Origin: an uncultured bacterium
GTDB taxonomy: Bacteria > Cyanobacteriota > Vampirovibrionia > Gastranaerophilales > Gastranaerophilaceae
DNA: 64,000 nt
Reading direction: 5' to 3'
NCBI GenBank assembly: GCA_902795965.1
Contig: CADBNI010000021.1
Coordinates: forward strand, 62,001 to 126,000
Positions 17,794-26,761 of this stretch are shown here, piece by piece; position 1 is the first letter of the stretch, and every line of letters starts with the position of its first letter. The notes under the pieces were generated by a model that saw only the letters and a list, made by a program, of their open reading frames with translations, was not told where the DNA came from and did not search any database. The translations under genes were made by a program, and so were the position numbers.

Positions 17794-17997
17794 ATGATTA
17801 TTGTTAATTTGTATAATGTAACTTGGAAGAAAAAATATACCAATAAAGAGTTAGCGGCACTCTCGGGGCTTAGTGTCGCAACGATTACAAAACTGACAAG
17901 AGGCGAGCATGTTGATTTAAAAATAAGCACTCTTGAGAAAATCGCAAAAATTTTTGGCTGTAATGTTAAAGATATTTTGATTGAACTTGAGGATTAG
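17794..17997 (+). CDS. Small XRE-family regulator (module 1)
   Basis: 67 residues, essentially only a helix-turn-helix domain: TNKELAALSGLSVATITKLT is the recognition core and the tail IFGCNVKDILIE matches the XRE end pattern. It is divergent from the pseudopilin at 17682 and overlaps the uvrC end by 32 bases tail to tail. Probably a repressor or activator of the neighbouring pilin and of itself; this is inference from position and the shared palindrome. Confidence 0.8.
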   Translation: MIIVNLYNVTWKKKYTNKELAALSGLSVATITKLTRGEHVDLKISTLEKIAKIFGCNVKDILIELED

Positions 17998-19651
17998 TTT
18001 TTATCATTGATTTTGAGCGCAGTTGTCTGTGGAAAGTGATTGCAAACCTGTGTGCCTCATCTCTTATACGCTGAAACAGGAATAATGCGCTTGAATTTCT
18101 CGGTAAGATTACGGGTTTTGACTGTTTTGGCAGGAATACTTCTTCGTTTTTCTTTGCCAAACTTACAACGTCTATGCCTTTTACACCCAATTCTTCAATA
18201 ATTTGCATTACGCTCGAAAGTTGTCCTTTTCCGCCGTCTATAATTATCAGGTCGGGTTTTTCCCATTTTTTTTCTCCAAGGTGGCTCAATCTTCTTGTTA
18301 AAACTTCTTTCATTGACAGAAAGTCGTCGGGTTTGCCTTCGGTTGAATTGATTTTGAATTTTCTGTATTCCGAGGCTTTTTTTACACCGTTTATGAATGT
18401 TACCATTGAGGCAACCGTATTTGTTCCCTGAATGTGAGAAATATCGTAGCATTCCATTCTGTGCGGGAAATTTTTGAGTTTTAATTTTTCGGCCAAGTAT
18501 GAACCGATTTCGTTAAAATCATCTCTGATTTTGGACATTTTGGCAATTTGTGCGTTGCCTAATACTACTTTTGCATTTTTGTCGGCAAGCATTTGGAGTT
18601 CTTTGCCTTGTGCGGATTTGCCGTAACTTATTTTAACTTTCTTTTGAGCAAGAATTTCAAGCCATTCTTCGTAAAGGGCTTTTTCCCCGACCGCTTCGAG
18701 TTCGTTGGATACAATTCTGTCGGGAAATTCAAGTTTCAGTGTGCTGTAATATTCTTTGAAAAATGTTGCGAAAAACTCTGTTCGGTCTTCTTCTTCGACT
18801 TCGTAAACAAAGTCTTTTTTGTCGATAAGCCTGCCTTCTCTTATCATAAGGATTACGATTGCAAAAATTCCGTCCTCCGCAAGCAGTGAGATTACGTCCT
18901 CGTTGAGTTTGGTGTTTTCGTATACGACTTTTTGTTTTTCGAGTGTCTTTTTTAGGTCATTGTAACTGTCGCGAAGTTTTGCGGCTTTTTCAAACTGTAA
19001 TTCGTCGGAATATTTTTGCATTTGTTCCTGAATTTGTTTCATCAGTTCGGTTTGTTTGCCCGATAAAAACATTTCGGCTTGCTTGACGATTTTTTGGTAT
19101 TCATCGGGGGTTACGAGATTTTGACAGGGTGCAAGACACCTGCCTATGTGATAATACAGGCATGGACGGTCTTTGAATTTCGGGGTCTTGCACTGTTTGA
19201 GGGGAAAGATTTTTTTTAAGAAATCAAGGGTTGCATGCATTGCCCGAATATCCGTGTAAGGTCCGTAGTAGTGACCTTTTTCGGGATTTAAGTTTTTTTT
19301 GCGCACGATTGATATGCGCGGAAAATCTTCGTCCGTTATCAGGAAATACGGATATTTTTTGTCGTCTTTTAAGAGAATGTTGTATTTGGGCTTGTGTTTT
19401 TTTATGAGGTGATTTTCGAGAATTAGTGCTTCAACTTCGGTGTTTGTGATTATGTATTCAAGCCGTTCGATTTGCGATACGAGTACGTTTACTTTTACGC
19501 TGTCGTGTTTTCGGTTGAAATAGCTCATAACACGTCTTTTTAGGATTTTTGCTTTTCCGACATATATAATTTCGTCATTCTTGTCGTAGTATATGTAACA
19601 CCCGGGCAATGACGGCAAAAGTTTAAGCGTTTGTTTCAAGTTCTCATTCAT
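17966..19651 (-). CDS. uvrC: Excinuclease ABC subunit C, lacking the C-terminal HhH domain
   Basis: The ATG at 19651 (MNENLKQTLKLLP) is chosen because the GIY-YIG nuclease domain starts right after it; the open frame reaches 19741 through repeat DNA. Domains: GIY-YIG (PGCYIYYD, then IIYVGKAK) at 12-90, UVR motif (LQFEKAAKLRDSYNDL) near 210-235, and the RNase-H-like endonuclease with YDISHIQG, IIDGGKGQ and RDEAHRFA. UvrC makes the dual incision in nucleotide excision repair. The protein is about 561 residues and stops shortly after FHRQLRSK, where the tandem helix-hairpin-helix region of about 50-60 residues normally follows. The last residues are antisense to the XRE gene. Confidence 0.9.
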   Translation of the reverse strand: MNENLKQTLKLLPSLPGCYIYYDKNDEIIYVGKAKILKRRVMSYFNRKHDSVKVNVLVSQIERLEYIITNTEVEALILENHLIKKHKPKYNILLKDDKKYPYFLITDEDFPRISIVRKKNLNPEKGHYYGPYTDIRAMHATLDFLKKIFPLKQCKTPKFKDRPCLYYHIGRCLAPCQNLVTPDEYQKIVKQAEMFLSGKQTELMKQIQEQMQKYSDELQFEKAAKLRDSYNDLKKTLEKQKVVYENTKLNEDVISLLAEDGIFAIVILMIREGRLIDKKDFVYEVEEEDRTEFFATFFKEYYSTLKLEFPDRIVSNELEAVGEKALYEEWLEILAQKKVKISYGKSAQGKELQMLADKNAKVVLGNAQIAKMSKIRDDFNEIGSYLAEKLKLKNFPHRMECYDISHIQGTNTVASMVTFINGVKKASEYRKFKINSTEGKPDDFLSMKEVLTRRLSHLGEKKWEKPDLIIIDGGKGQLSSVMQIIEELGVKGIDVVSLAKKNEEVFLPKQSKPVILPRNSSALFLFQRIRDEAHRFAITFHRQLRSKSMIKTNPQVQSKYL

Positions 19652-19670
19652 CAAATATATTATAGCATAA

Positions 19671-19952
19671 TCAGATGAATAGAGGCATAGAAGTATGGAG
19701 GAATAGCTTATTTCGTGAGCTTTGCTCACCAAAACCGTCATGCTGAACGTCGGATTGACCTCCGCGATTCAGCATTTCAAAACGAGCTTTTGAAACAAGT
19801 TCAGAATAACATGAAGGACGGAAAGTCTGTTGTGAAAAGTGAAACGTGAGAAGTGAAAAGTTCTTATAAGGTAAGATTGAACCCCCGCCCAACCTCCCCA
19901 TAGGGGAGGAATTTTTTTTGACTTCCCCTAAAGTAAAACCTGTGTTTTTCAT
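19671..19952 (-). pseudogene. Pilin-leader remnant running into repeats
   Basis: AAAGGA and an ATG at 19952 are followed by MKNTGFTLGEVKK, a prepilin-like leader. The frame then runs into palindromic repeat sequence (CCTCCCCTATGGGGAGG), the GTGAAAAGTGAAACGTG repeat at 19833-19862 and TCATGCTGAAC/GTTCAGAATAACATG-type repeats up to 19738. No pilin body or hydrophobic helix follows. It is most likely the stump of a pilin gene broken by repeat insertion. The 19652-20152 gap holds otherwise only repeats and the pgk leader. Confidence 0.4.
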
Positions 19953-20059
19953 AAATTTTTCCTTTCTGACTATCTTGTTTAATTATAATTGATATAAATA
20001 CTTTTGCAAAAAAAATAATCCTGTTTGCATTTCAAGTTTTTTCTTTTTATAATAATTAT

Positions 20060-20130
20060 GTCATTCTGAGGCGGTTATGATTTGAGATCCTTCGCTTTGC
20101 TCAGGATGACATAGCCGAAGAATCTCATAA
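20060..20130. repeat. REP-like element in the pgk leader
   Basis: GTCATTCTGAG (20060-20070) faces CTCAGGATGAC (20100-20110), followed by CGAAGAATCTCATAA. A TATAAT lies upstream near 20047, so the element is probably transcribed in the 5' leader of pgk. Confidence 0.65.
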
Positions 20131-20152
20131 CTTCCATTAAGGAGAGAAAAAT

Positions 20153-21355
20153 ATGAAAAAATCAATCAATGATTTAGGTGACGTTAAAGGTAAACGCGCA
20201 CTTGTCAGAGTTGACGTTAACGTGCCTTTGGACGCTGACAAAAATGTTACGGACGATACAAGAATTCAGGCTATTGTTCCCACCGTCAGAGCTTTGCAGG
20301 AAAAAGGAGCTAAAATTATTCTTATGGCTCACCTTGGCAGACCTAAAGGCGAATGGAATCCCGAATTTACTCTTGAACCCGTTGCAAAACACATGTCAAA
20401 AGTTTTGGGCGAAGATGTATTATTCGTAAAATCCCCCGTCGGTGAAGGTGCTGATAAAGAATTGGAAAACCTGAAAGACGGTCAGGTTGCTTTGTTGGAA
20501 AATATTCGTTACTACAAAGCCGAAGAAGCTAAAGATGACGATATGACTTTCGCACAAGAACTTGCAAAACTTGGCGATTTCTACGTAAATGACGCTTTCG
20601 GTGCGGCTCACAGAAAACATACTTCTACCGCAAAAGTTGCTCAAATCGTAAAACCCGCAGTTGCAGGTCTTTTGATGGAAAAAGAAATCAGATGTCTTTC
20701 TCAGGCTCTTGATAATCCTACAAGACCTTTCACTGCAGTTGTTGGCGGTGCAAAAGTTTCTTCCAAAATCGGTGTTTTGGAAAACTTGTTGGACAAAGTT
20801 GACAATATGATTATCGGCGGCGGTATGGCTTATACTTTCGTAAAAGCTAACGGCGGAAAAATCGGTAATTCAATTTGTGAAGACGACCAACTCGAAACCG
20901 CAAAAGCTATTGAAGCAAAAGCTAAAGCTAAAGGCGTAAAACTTGTTATGGCAACAGATGTTTTGGTTGCTGACGATTTTTCGGGCAACGGCACAAACAA
21001 ATTTGTTAAAATTAACGAAATTCCTGACGGATTTGAAGGTGTTGATGCGGGTCCTGAATCAAGAAAAGCGTTTGCGGAAGTTTTGAGATCTTCTAAAACT
21101 ATTTTGATGAACGGTCCTGTCGGAGCATTTGAAAACCCGAAATTTGCCGAAGGTACAAAAGCCGTATTGGAAGCTATCGTAGAAGCTACAAAAGGCGGTG
21201 CGGTATCAGTAATTGGCGGTGGTGATTCCGTTTCTGCTGCTAAAAAATTCTGTAAAGCGGAAGATTTCACCCACGTTTCAACAGGCGGCGGAGCATCACT
21301 TGAATTTATTGAAGGAAAAGTTCTCCCCGGTGTTGCGGCATTGGACGAAAAATAA
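20153..21355 (+). CDS. pgk: Phosphoglycerate kinase
   Basis: 400 residues, the normal bacterial length. Converts 1,3-bisphosphoglycerate and ADP to 3-phosphoglycerate and ATP in glycolysis. Signature RALVRVDVNVP near the start, HLGRPKG near 60, NDAFGAAHRKHTST near 145 and a C-terminal GGGDSVSAAKK with THVSTGGGASLEF for nucleotide binding. AAGGAGAG precedes the ATG. Monocistronic between a REP element and a terminator. Confidence 0.97.
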   Translation: MKKSINDLGDVKGKRALVRVDVNVPLDADKNVTDDTRIQAIVPTVRALQEKGAKIILMAHLGRPKGEWNPEFTLEPVAKHMSKVLGEDVLFVKSPVGEGADKELENLKDGQVALLENIRYYKAEEAKDDDMTFAQELAKLGDFYVNDAFGAAHRKHTSTAKVAQIVKPAVAGLLMEKEIRCLSQALDNPTRPFTAVVGGAKVSSKIGVLENLLDKVDNMIIGGGMAYTFVKANGGKIGNSICEDDQLETAKAIEAKAKAKGVKLVMATDVLVADDFSGNGTNKFVKINEIPDGFEGVDAGPESRKAFAEVLRSSKTILMNGPVGAFENPKFAEGTKAVLEAIVEATKGGAVSVIGGGDSVSAAKKFCKAEDFTHVSTGGGASLEFIEGKVLPGVAALDEK

Positions 21356-21371
21356 TGAATTAAAAAATAAT

Positions 21372-21401
21372 AAAAAAGCTCCTCATAAGAGGAGCTTTTT
21401 T
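21372..21401. terminator. Bidirectional intrinsic terminator
   Basis: AAAAAAGCTCCT and AGGAGCTTTTTT with a 6-base loop. A-run and T-run on either side let it end both pgk and the convergent prohibitin-like gene. Confidence 0.9.
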
Positions 21402-21414
21402 ATGTATAGCAAAA

Positions 21415-22206
21415 CTATTTTTTCGCAATATTAATGAACGGGATTGAATTTCCCATCATGTATTCGGGGAGTTTTCCGTCCCATTTTTGAACGGCTTCGT
21501 ATTCAACAAGAGCCTTATTTTGGGTCAGGGCATGCGCTCTGATTGACATGGATTTTGCTTCGGCTTCGGCAGAAATAAGTTTTTGTTTTGCTTCTTCTTG
21601 AATTTGAACTGTTTTATTTTTTGCTTTCAGGGCATCTTGTTCTGCAGTAACTTTACTTTCAATAGCTTTTTCAAATACGTCCGAATAAGATATTGCGGTC
21701 ATTTGAAAATCTGTTACGTTAATATATTTTGGTGAAAGGTGCGCTTGAAGTTTTTGCAAAATTTCGGTTGTTGCTTTTTCTCGGTTTGCAACCAAATCTT
21801 GTGCATTCCATTTACCGATAACGTCTTTGATTGTACCTTCAACAACGGGAGTAAGTACGGTGTCTACGTAATTAGTACCGACTTCTCTGTACATTCTGTG
21901 AGCGTTTTCCGGTTGAAGATTGTAGTTTAGAACGTAGGTGATTTTAGCCTGTTGAATATCTTTTGTATAAACAGATGTTTCAATGTAATTTTTTTGAGTT
22001 TTTACGTTCATATTCTTAATATGTGAAATAAAAGGCATTACGAGATGAACACCTTCTGTGTAACTTGTCGGCGAAACCTTTCCGAGAGTCACTTTGACCC
22101 CTCTTTCACCTACACCGACTATTGAAATCGGGTTGAAAAATGCGATAAAAACTACCAAGAGCGATATTATTATCGCAGGTACAATGAGTTTGCTTGAATC
22201 TTCCAT
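21415..22206 (-). CDS. Prohibitin/SPFH-family membrane protein
   Basis: 263 residues. One N-terminal span (LIVPAIIISLLVVFIAFF), then an SPFH domain starting VGVGERGVKVTLGKV, with the family's YTEGVHLVMPF and a helical C-terminus rich in Ala, Lys and Glu (EEAKQKLISAEAEAKSM). SPFH proteins form membrane-bound rings or scaffolds, often tied to FtsH-type proteolysis. AGGAG precedes the ATG. It follows a 62-residue membrane protein by 12 bases in the same operon. Confidence 0.9.
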   Translation of the reverse strand: MEDSSKLIVPAIIISLLVVFIAFFNPISIVGVGERGVKVTLGKVSPTSYTEGVHLVMPFISHIKNMNVKTQKNYIETSVYTKDIQQAKITYVLNYNLQPENAHRMYREVGTNYVDTVLTPVVEGTIKDVIGKWNAQDLVANREKATTEILQKLQAHLSPKYINVTDFQMTAISYSDVFEKAIESKVTAEQDALKAKNKTVQIQEEAKQKLISAEAEAKSMSIRAHALTQNKALVEYEAVQKWDGKLPEYMMGNSIPFINIAKK

Positions 22207-22218
22207 TTTTAAAATCTC

Positions 22219-22407
22219 CTATATACTTAAAACAGATAATATGACATACAATGCAAGAATAATTAGTGCAAAAATTCCGTAACTGTTTGCAATCAGTTTT
22301 CCGTGGGTTTTGTACAAATTTTTGTTAAATATAAAGCTCAAAAGCATAATAATCAGATTTGTAAAAATCACAAACGCTAACAGTAAAAACAAAATTCTTA
22401 AAGGCAT
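22219..22407 (-). CDS. Small two-span membrane protein
   Basis: 62 residues with two hydrophobic segments, about 4-27 and 44-61, joined by a short basic loop (NKNLYKTHGK). A strong AGGAGAG site supports the ATG. First gene of a two-gene unit with the prohibitin-like protein, so it may be its membrane partner. No named family recognised. Confidence 0.7.
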   Translation of the reverse strand: MPLRILFLLLAFVIFTNLIIMLLSFIFNKNLYKTHGKLIANSYGIFALIILALYVILSVLSI

Positions 22408-22469
22408 ATCTCTCTCCTGTTTTAAAAAATTCTATTTTAAATCAAAATTTGAAACATCATATTAATAAA

Positions 22470-23906
22470 TTATTTTTTTATTACGCAATTTTTTGGAATT
22501 GTATCTTTAAAATATGGAGGCATGTAGCCTGAATAACCGTTTGCGGCGTACACGTTGTTATTGCTTGCAAACCACATAATATCAATGTTTTCTACAGGAG
22601 TTATTTTTTTATATTCATAATAAATTGCTTTACAATCTTTTGGGAGCGAATATGTTTTTAACCTTGATTCGTGTTCTGTTTTTGTCCAGCTAAAACCTGT
22701 CCCGAACGGTATTTGCTCAAAAATTACCAATATTGCAAAAATTATCGCAAAATATTTTGTGTTTTTTAAAAAATTTGCTAAACCTGCTGCATATATAGGT
22801 AAAAGTAAAAATATACATCTGCCTGATGCTCTTATTGCTACTGCTCCGGGAAAATATTTGTAGAGTAATGAGTTAGCATCATAGTTTGAAAAGAAATATA
22901 GAATTAGTCCGACAAACAGAAGCAGTTGTATTCTGTATTTTGAAAAAATAAATCCGATTAAAACAAATATTGTTGTTAAATATCCTATACCAACGGTTAT
23001 TTCTCCGTTCAAATGTTTAGTAAAGGGATTATGTATAATCATATTATCAAATTTGCTCTCTGATATAAACAAGCAATAATGTCTTAATAAAAATTCCGGA
23101 GACCAGCCGAATTTTGAACCGACCGAGAGATAATGGTCAATAAGCGGGATTAAAAGTGCAAATGAAATTATGGCGGAAAAGAAAAGTTCTTTTTTGTAAG
23201 TAATAATATTTTTTACTATGGTTTTTCTTGTTTCGGGGTAAGACAATCCGATAACTGCTGCTAAAAATGTTCCTAAAATATAGAACCAACCGAGATAAAA
23301 ACAACTGTAAAGCTGAACTACAAACATTAACGAGCCGATAGCGAATAATATATTGTTTTTTAATTTTGAATTTTCTTGATTTACACTAAAAAATGCCGTT
23401 AGTGAAAACATCATAAAGAATTGCAAATAAAGCTGATAATGTCCTATTTGTACATGGCGCGGAAGTCCGAATGCAAAAAGAAAAGCCGCGACAGATGCAG
23501 GTAAACTTTTAACTTTTAATACTTTTATCATAAAAAGGTAACACGATAAAAAGTTCAATACGGATAAAATAATAAACCAAATTTGTAAAGCTGTTTGAGG
23601 AGATTTTATAAGAAATCTCAACGGTACATATATAAACATTCCTCCGATAAACATGTCTGAAAATGCCAGAGTATTTTTATACGGGTAGAAAAACGGCATA
23701 TCCCAGAAATATTTGTGTATTTCTGTTTGAGTAAGCCAAAGATAACCGTGTTCAAGTATATAGTTTACAAATCTTGCATCTCCCAAATCTCCCGGCATTA
23801 AATTCGTTGAATAAAATAACGGATAAAAAAACATAATCAATCCGAATATACAAAAGATTATCGGGAGGTATAAGTTTTTATTAAAAATTCTTTTTATTTT
23901 GCCCAT
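22470..23906 (-). CDS. Polytopic membrane protein, possible GT-C type glycosyltransferase
   Basis: 478 residues with roughly ten to twelve membrane spans. The first periplasmic loop holds PGDLGDARFVNYILEHG, whose D-x-R pattern recalls the catalytic loop of GT-C glycosyltransferases and of YfhO-like proteins. The last 90 residues are soluble and probably periplasmic. GT-C enzymes use lipid-linked sugars for envelope glycans. The family call is tentative because the sequence between spans is not distinctive. Confidence 0.5.
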   Translation of the reverse strand: MGKIKRIFNKNLYLPIIFCIFGLIMFFYPLFYSTNLMPGDLGDARFVNYILEHGYLWLTQTEIHKYFWDMPFFYPYKNTLAFSDMFIGGMFIYVPLRFLIKSPQTALQIWFIILSVLNFLSCYLFMIKVLKVKSLPASVAAFLFAFGLPRHVQIGHYQLYLQFFMMFSLTAFFSVNQENSKLKNNILFAIGSLMFVVQLYSCFYLGWFYILGTFLAAVIGLSYPETRKTIVKNIITYKKELFFSAIISFALLIPLIDHYLSVGSKFGWSPEFLLRHYCLFISESKFDNMIIHNPFTKHLNGEITVGIGYLTTIFVLIGFIFSKYRIQLLLFVGLILYFFSNYDANSLLYKYFPGAVAIRASGRCIFLLLPIYAAGLANFLKNTKYFAIIFAILVIFEQIPFGTGFSWTKTEHESRLKTYSLPKDCKAIYYEYKKITPVENIDIMWFASNNNVYAANGYSGYMPPYFKDTIPKNCVIKK

Positions 23907-23936
23907 TAATTTTTATTTTATCATGAAAATTTAGCC

Positions 23937-25019
23937 TTATAAAATCCTTTCAAACTTATCATCAAGTCGGTATTTTCTTTGTTTGCCTTCACCTGTTGCA
24001 ACAAAAAATCCTGCATTAACCCAATTTTTTGCTAATTCCCTTGCTGTACGCGGTGAGAATTTGAAGAAATTTGCAATATCTTTTGATGTTACATATTTTT
24101 GAGTTTCAAAAAGGTTGAGTATTTGACGCTGCTTTGTATCAAGCTCACGCAACACTTTAATTTCATCTTTTGAATTTTCCTGTTCTTTTGCCTTGTTATA
24201 TACGGATTTAAATGCTATTGCCATACCGTTTATAAAGTATTCAATCCATTTTGTAATATCTGCCTCTGCCCTGCCTAAGTAGTAGTTATGGGATTTGCCG
24301 ATAGTAATTGCTTCATAATATCCTTGTAAGTCTTTTGCATAGTATTCTTCAAGTGAATAAATGCCTTTTAAATCATATCCGTTTTTATGTAATGCAAGAG
24401 TTGTTAAAAGCCTTGCAGTCCTGCCATTACCGTCAAAATAAGGGTGTATCGTAACAAACTGGTAGTGGATTATGCTTGCTACGATAGGAATTGGTATGTC
24501 ATTTACCGAATTAATCCATTTAACAAATGCTTTCATTAAATCAGCAACATCTTTTGCTTCCGGCGGCATATATACAATATTACCTGTTGCAGAATCTGTT
24601 ATAACATTTTGCCCTTCTCTGTATTCTGTACCTTTAACTTTTGTACTGCCACCACCTGTTACAAGTGCATGAATATGTTTAACATTTTCTTCCGTTATAG
24701 GTGATTTCGTTTTGGCAAGTTTTTCTATGTAATCAAGTGCTGTATAGTAACCCTTAATTTCCTTTTCATCACGGACTCTGCCTGTATTTGAAACAACTTT
24801 TTTACTGCTTATAAGGTCTTTTACTTCTTCTTTTGTAAGTCTGTTACCTTCAATTTGAGTTGAATAATGAATTGTGGAAAGTTTTGCGGTTTCTCTTAAT
24901 GAGTTCAGTAGCTTAGGATTAATAGGTAAGGCTTTAATGCCTTCTTTAACCCTCTCTATTTCAAGAAGGTTGTTTGCTATTGTGTTGGTTATTGAAAACT
25001 TTGGTTCAAACTTTGCCAT
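23937..25019 (-). CDS. fic: Fic-family protein with inhibitory helix and winged HTH
   Basis: 360 residues. The Fic motif HPYFDGNGRTAR lies at 192-203, so the catalytic His and nucleotide-binding residues are intact. An N-terminal inhibition motif S-x3-E-G (STQIEGN, residues 53-59) places it in the self-inhibited class II group. The C-terminal 65 residues form a winged helix (KYVTSKDIANFFKFSPRTARE). Such proteins AMPylate or otherwise modify targets and may regulate transcription. It stands alone. Its role in this organism is unknown. Confidence 0.9.
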   Translation of the reverse strand: MAKFEPKFSITNTIANNLLEIERVKEGIKALPINPKLLNSLRETAKLSTIHYSTQIEGNRLTKEEVKDLISSKKVVSNTGRVRDEKEIKGYYTALDYIEKLAKTKSPITEENVKHIHALVTGGGSTKVKGTEYREGQNVITDSATGNIVYMPPEAKDVADLMKAFVKWINSVNDIPIPIVASIIHYQFVTIHPYFDGNGRTARLLTTLALHKNGYDLKGIYSLEEYYAKDLQGYYEAITIGKSHNYYLGRAEADITKWIEYFINGMAIAFKSVYNKAKEQENSKDEIKVLRELDTKQRQILNLFETQKYVTSKDIANFFKFSPRTARELAKNWVNAGFFVATGEGKQRKYRLDDKFERIL

Positions 25020-25127
25020 AAAACTTCCTTATTTCTGCCGTTATTTTGCCACAATCCTGCCGCAAAGTCAAGGTTTTAACAAATTTTTGTAATTATATAA
25101 ACTTGATTTTTCAAAAATATCCATTAA

Positions 25128-26354
25128 ATGATTGATGTGCGCAATGAGGGAATAATCTATTGTAGAATTGAGGATATGGTAACACAAGATATTCAAACTA
25201 CAAATAGAGAACTTTATACTAAATATAACTGGTTCGCAACTTATTACCCGCCTGTGGTTCAAAGGGCGTGTGACAACTTTTTTCTGCCCGGTTTTCAGTT
25301 TATATTTTTGGGTTTGAGTAAAAATATGAATACTCTTATGGACAGGGATTCTTATTTTGTTACGAAAGTCCGCATAAATGAGATGTATGAAATGTTTTTC
25401 CGAGCTTCGGAAAAGACTATCGGGCTTTTGCTTGAAAGAACTCTCGGCAGACCCGATTCAAAATTTAATCTTAATAAACTTACGGATTTGGAAGCAAAGA
25501 TTATTACTGCTTTTAACGATTATATGTACAGTGCGATTTTAAGGCTGTTGTCGCCTGCTCCGCCTACTTTGAAACGTACAAATTTTGACGTAATTCATTT
25601 GACGTTTTTGGTTAAAGATATTGATAAAAATGAATCGGGGAAATTCATAATTACTTTGCCCGAAGTTATGCTAAATCCCGATATCGTTACAAACAGCGGT
25701 GAAAAATTTGATAATAACTATTTTTTGCCTTGTTCAATAAAAACTTCAATAAAAATAGGTTTTTTGAGGTTGAGAGTCTTTGATTTAAAAAATATTGATG
25801 TCGGTGATATTGTCGTTTTGGATAACAGTAATATTAATCATATGACTTTAGAATTGTTGGATTTTGAAAAGGATATCAACATAAATCCGCGTATGGATTT
25901 GGTTATTCCTTTTGATAATGACGAAGGGGAGGAAGAAGATATGTCTGATACAAATCTTTGGGACAGTATAGAAGTTGAAATGGACGCTAAGTTTAAGCCC
26001 GTTAAGATAACTCTTGGTGAATTGAAAAGTATTGAGGAAGGTCTGGTTGTCGACTTATCTTCAATTTATGACAATGAAGTTACTCTGTGCGTTGAAGATA
26101 AAATGATTGCACGCGGTGAACTTGTTATTGTCAATGACAGATACGGTGTAAAGGTTAAAGAAATTGCCGCTGAAGAAGAAATTCCCGAGCAGGCGGCTGC
26201 CGATACTGTTAATAATGTTCAAACGGAAGAACAGGTTCCACAAGATGTTCCCGTTGAAGAACAACCCGTTGGGGAGGAAGGTCAGCCCGAAGCGGCTTCC
26301 GAGGAAGATGAATTTGATTACAGCGATTTTGAACTTGAAGATGAGGATATTTAG
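25128..26354 (+). CDS. fliM: FliM-like flagellar motor switch protein with SpoA domain
   Basis: 408 residues. The middle region resembles the FliM core (SEKTIGLLLERTLG, LTDLEAKIITAFNDY, then FLVKDIDKNESGKFIITLPE), and a FliN/SpoA surface-presentation domain spans about 275-345 (ITLGELKSIEEGLVVDLSS). The first residues lack the EIDALL-type CheY-binding motif of classic FliM, and the tail is long and acidic. No good ribosome site precedes the ATG at 25128; an in-frame ATG at 25176 is an alternative. It heads fliO, fliP, fliQ and fliR. The symbol is given by domain and position. Confidence 0.75.
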   Translation: MIDVRNEGIIYCRIEDMVTQDIQTTNRELYTKYNWFATYYPPVVQRACDNFFLPGFQFIFLGLSKNMNTLMDRDSYFVTKVRINEMYEMFFRASEKTIGLLLERTLGRPDSKFNLNKLTDLEAKIITAFNDYMYSAILRLLSPAPPTLKRTNFDVIHLTFLVKDIDKNESGKFIITLPEVMLNPDIVTNSGEKFDNNYFLPCSIKTSIKIGFLRLRVFDLKNIDVGDIVVLDNSNINHMTLELLDFEKDININPRMDLVIPFDNDEGEEEDMSDTNLWDSIEVEMDAKFKPVKITLGELKSIEEGLVVDLSSIYDNEVTLCVEDKMIARGELVIVNDRYGVKVKEIAAEEEIPEQAAADTVNNVQTEEQVPQDVPVEEQPVGEEGQPEAASEEDEFDYSDFELEDEDI

Positions 26355-26356
26355 TT

Positions 26357-26728
26357 ATGGGCGGATATTTTGCGACATTTATAGTTTATACAACGGCAAT
26401 GGTCGGCATGATTTTTCTTGCCGTATTTGTGTATAAAAAATTCTCTTATAACGGAGTTTCAAAATCAAAATTTTTGAATGTTGAAGATTGCATAAGCCTT
26501 GCTCCGCGAAAAAATTTGTATGTTGTAAGAGCAGGTAATGAGAGATTTTTGGTAGCTTCAGATGCGGAAAGAACTTCTTTGATTTCAAAACTTGATGAAA
26601 ATGTAAAAGAAATCAAAGTCGAGGAAAAAATGGATTCTGCCGTTGATGAATTACCTGTAATTGTTGATTTTCAAAAGAAATCGACGGGTTCAAAAAAGAT
26701 TTTTAAAAATATAATTAACAACATATAA
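26357..26728 (+). CDS. fliO: Flagellar export apparatus protein FliO
   Basis: 123 residues. One N-terminal span (IVYTTAMVGMIFLAVFV) followed by the FliO-type cytoplasmic pattern: a basic stretch, then ISLAPRKNLYVVRAGNERFLVASDAE. FliO helps assemble the FliP/FliR core of the export gate. It starts two bases after the fliM stop and is 33 bases before fliP. FliO proteins are poorly conserved, so the call rests on pattern and position together. Confidence 0.8.
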   Translation: MGGYFATFIVYTTAMVGMIFLAVFVYKKFSYNGVSKSKFLNVEDCISLAPRKNLYVVRAGNERFLVASDAERTSLISKLDENVKEIKVEEKMDSAVDELPVIVDFQKKSTGSKKIFKNIINNI

Positions 26729-26761
26729 ACATTTTTTTAAAGACTTGGAAGGAAAAATATT

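Noticed and set aside
19652-19741. Extended N-terminus of UvrC
   Set aside because: The extra 30 codons are repeat-derived; family starts match the ATG at 19651.
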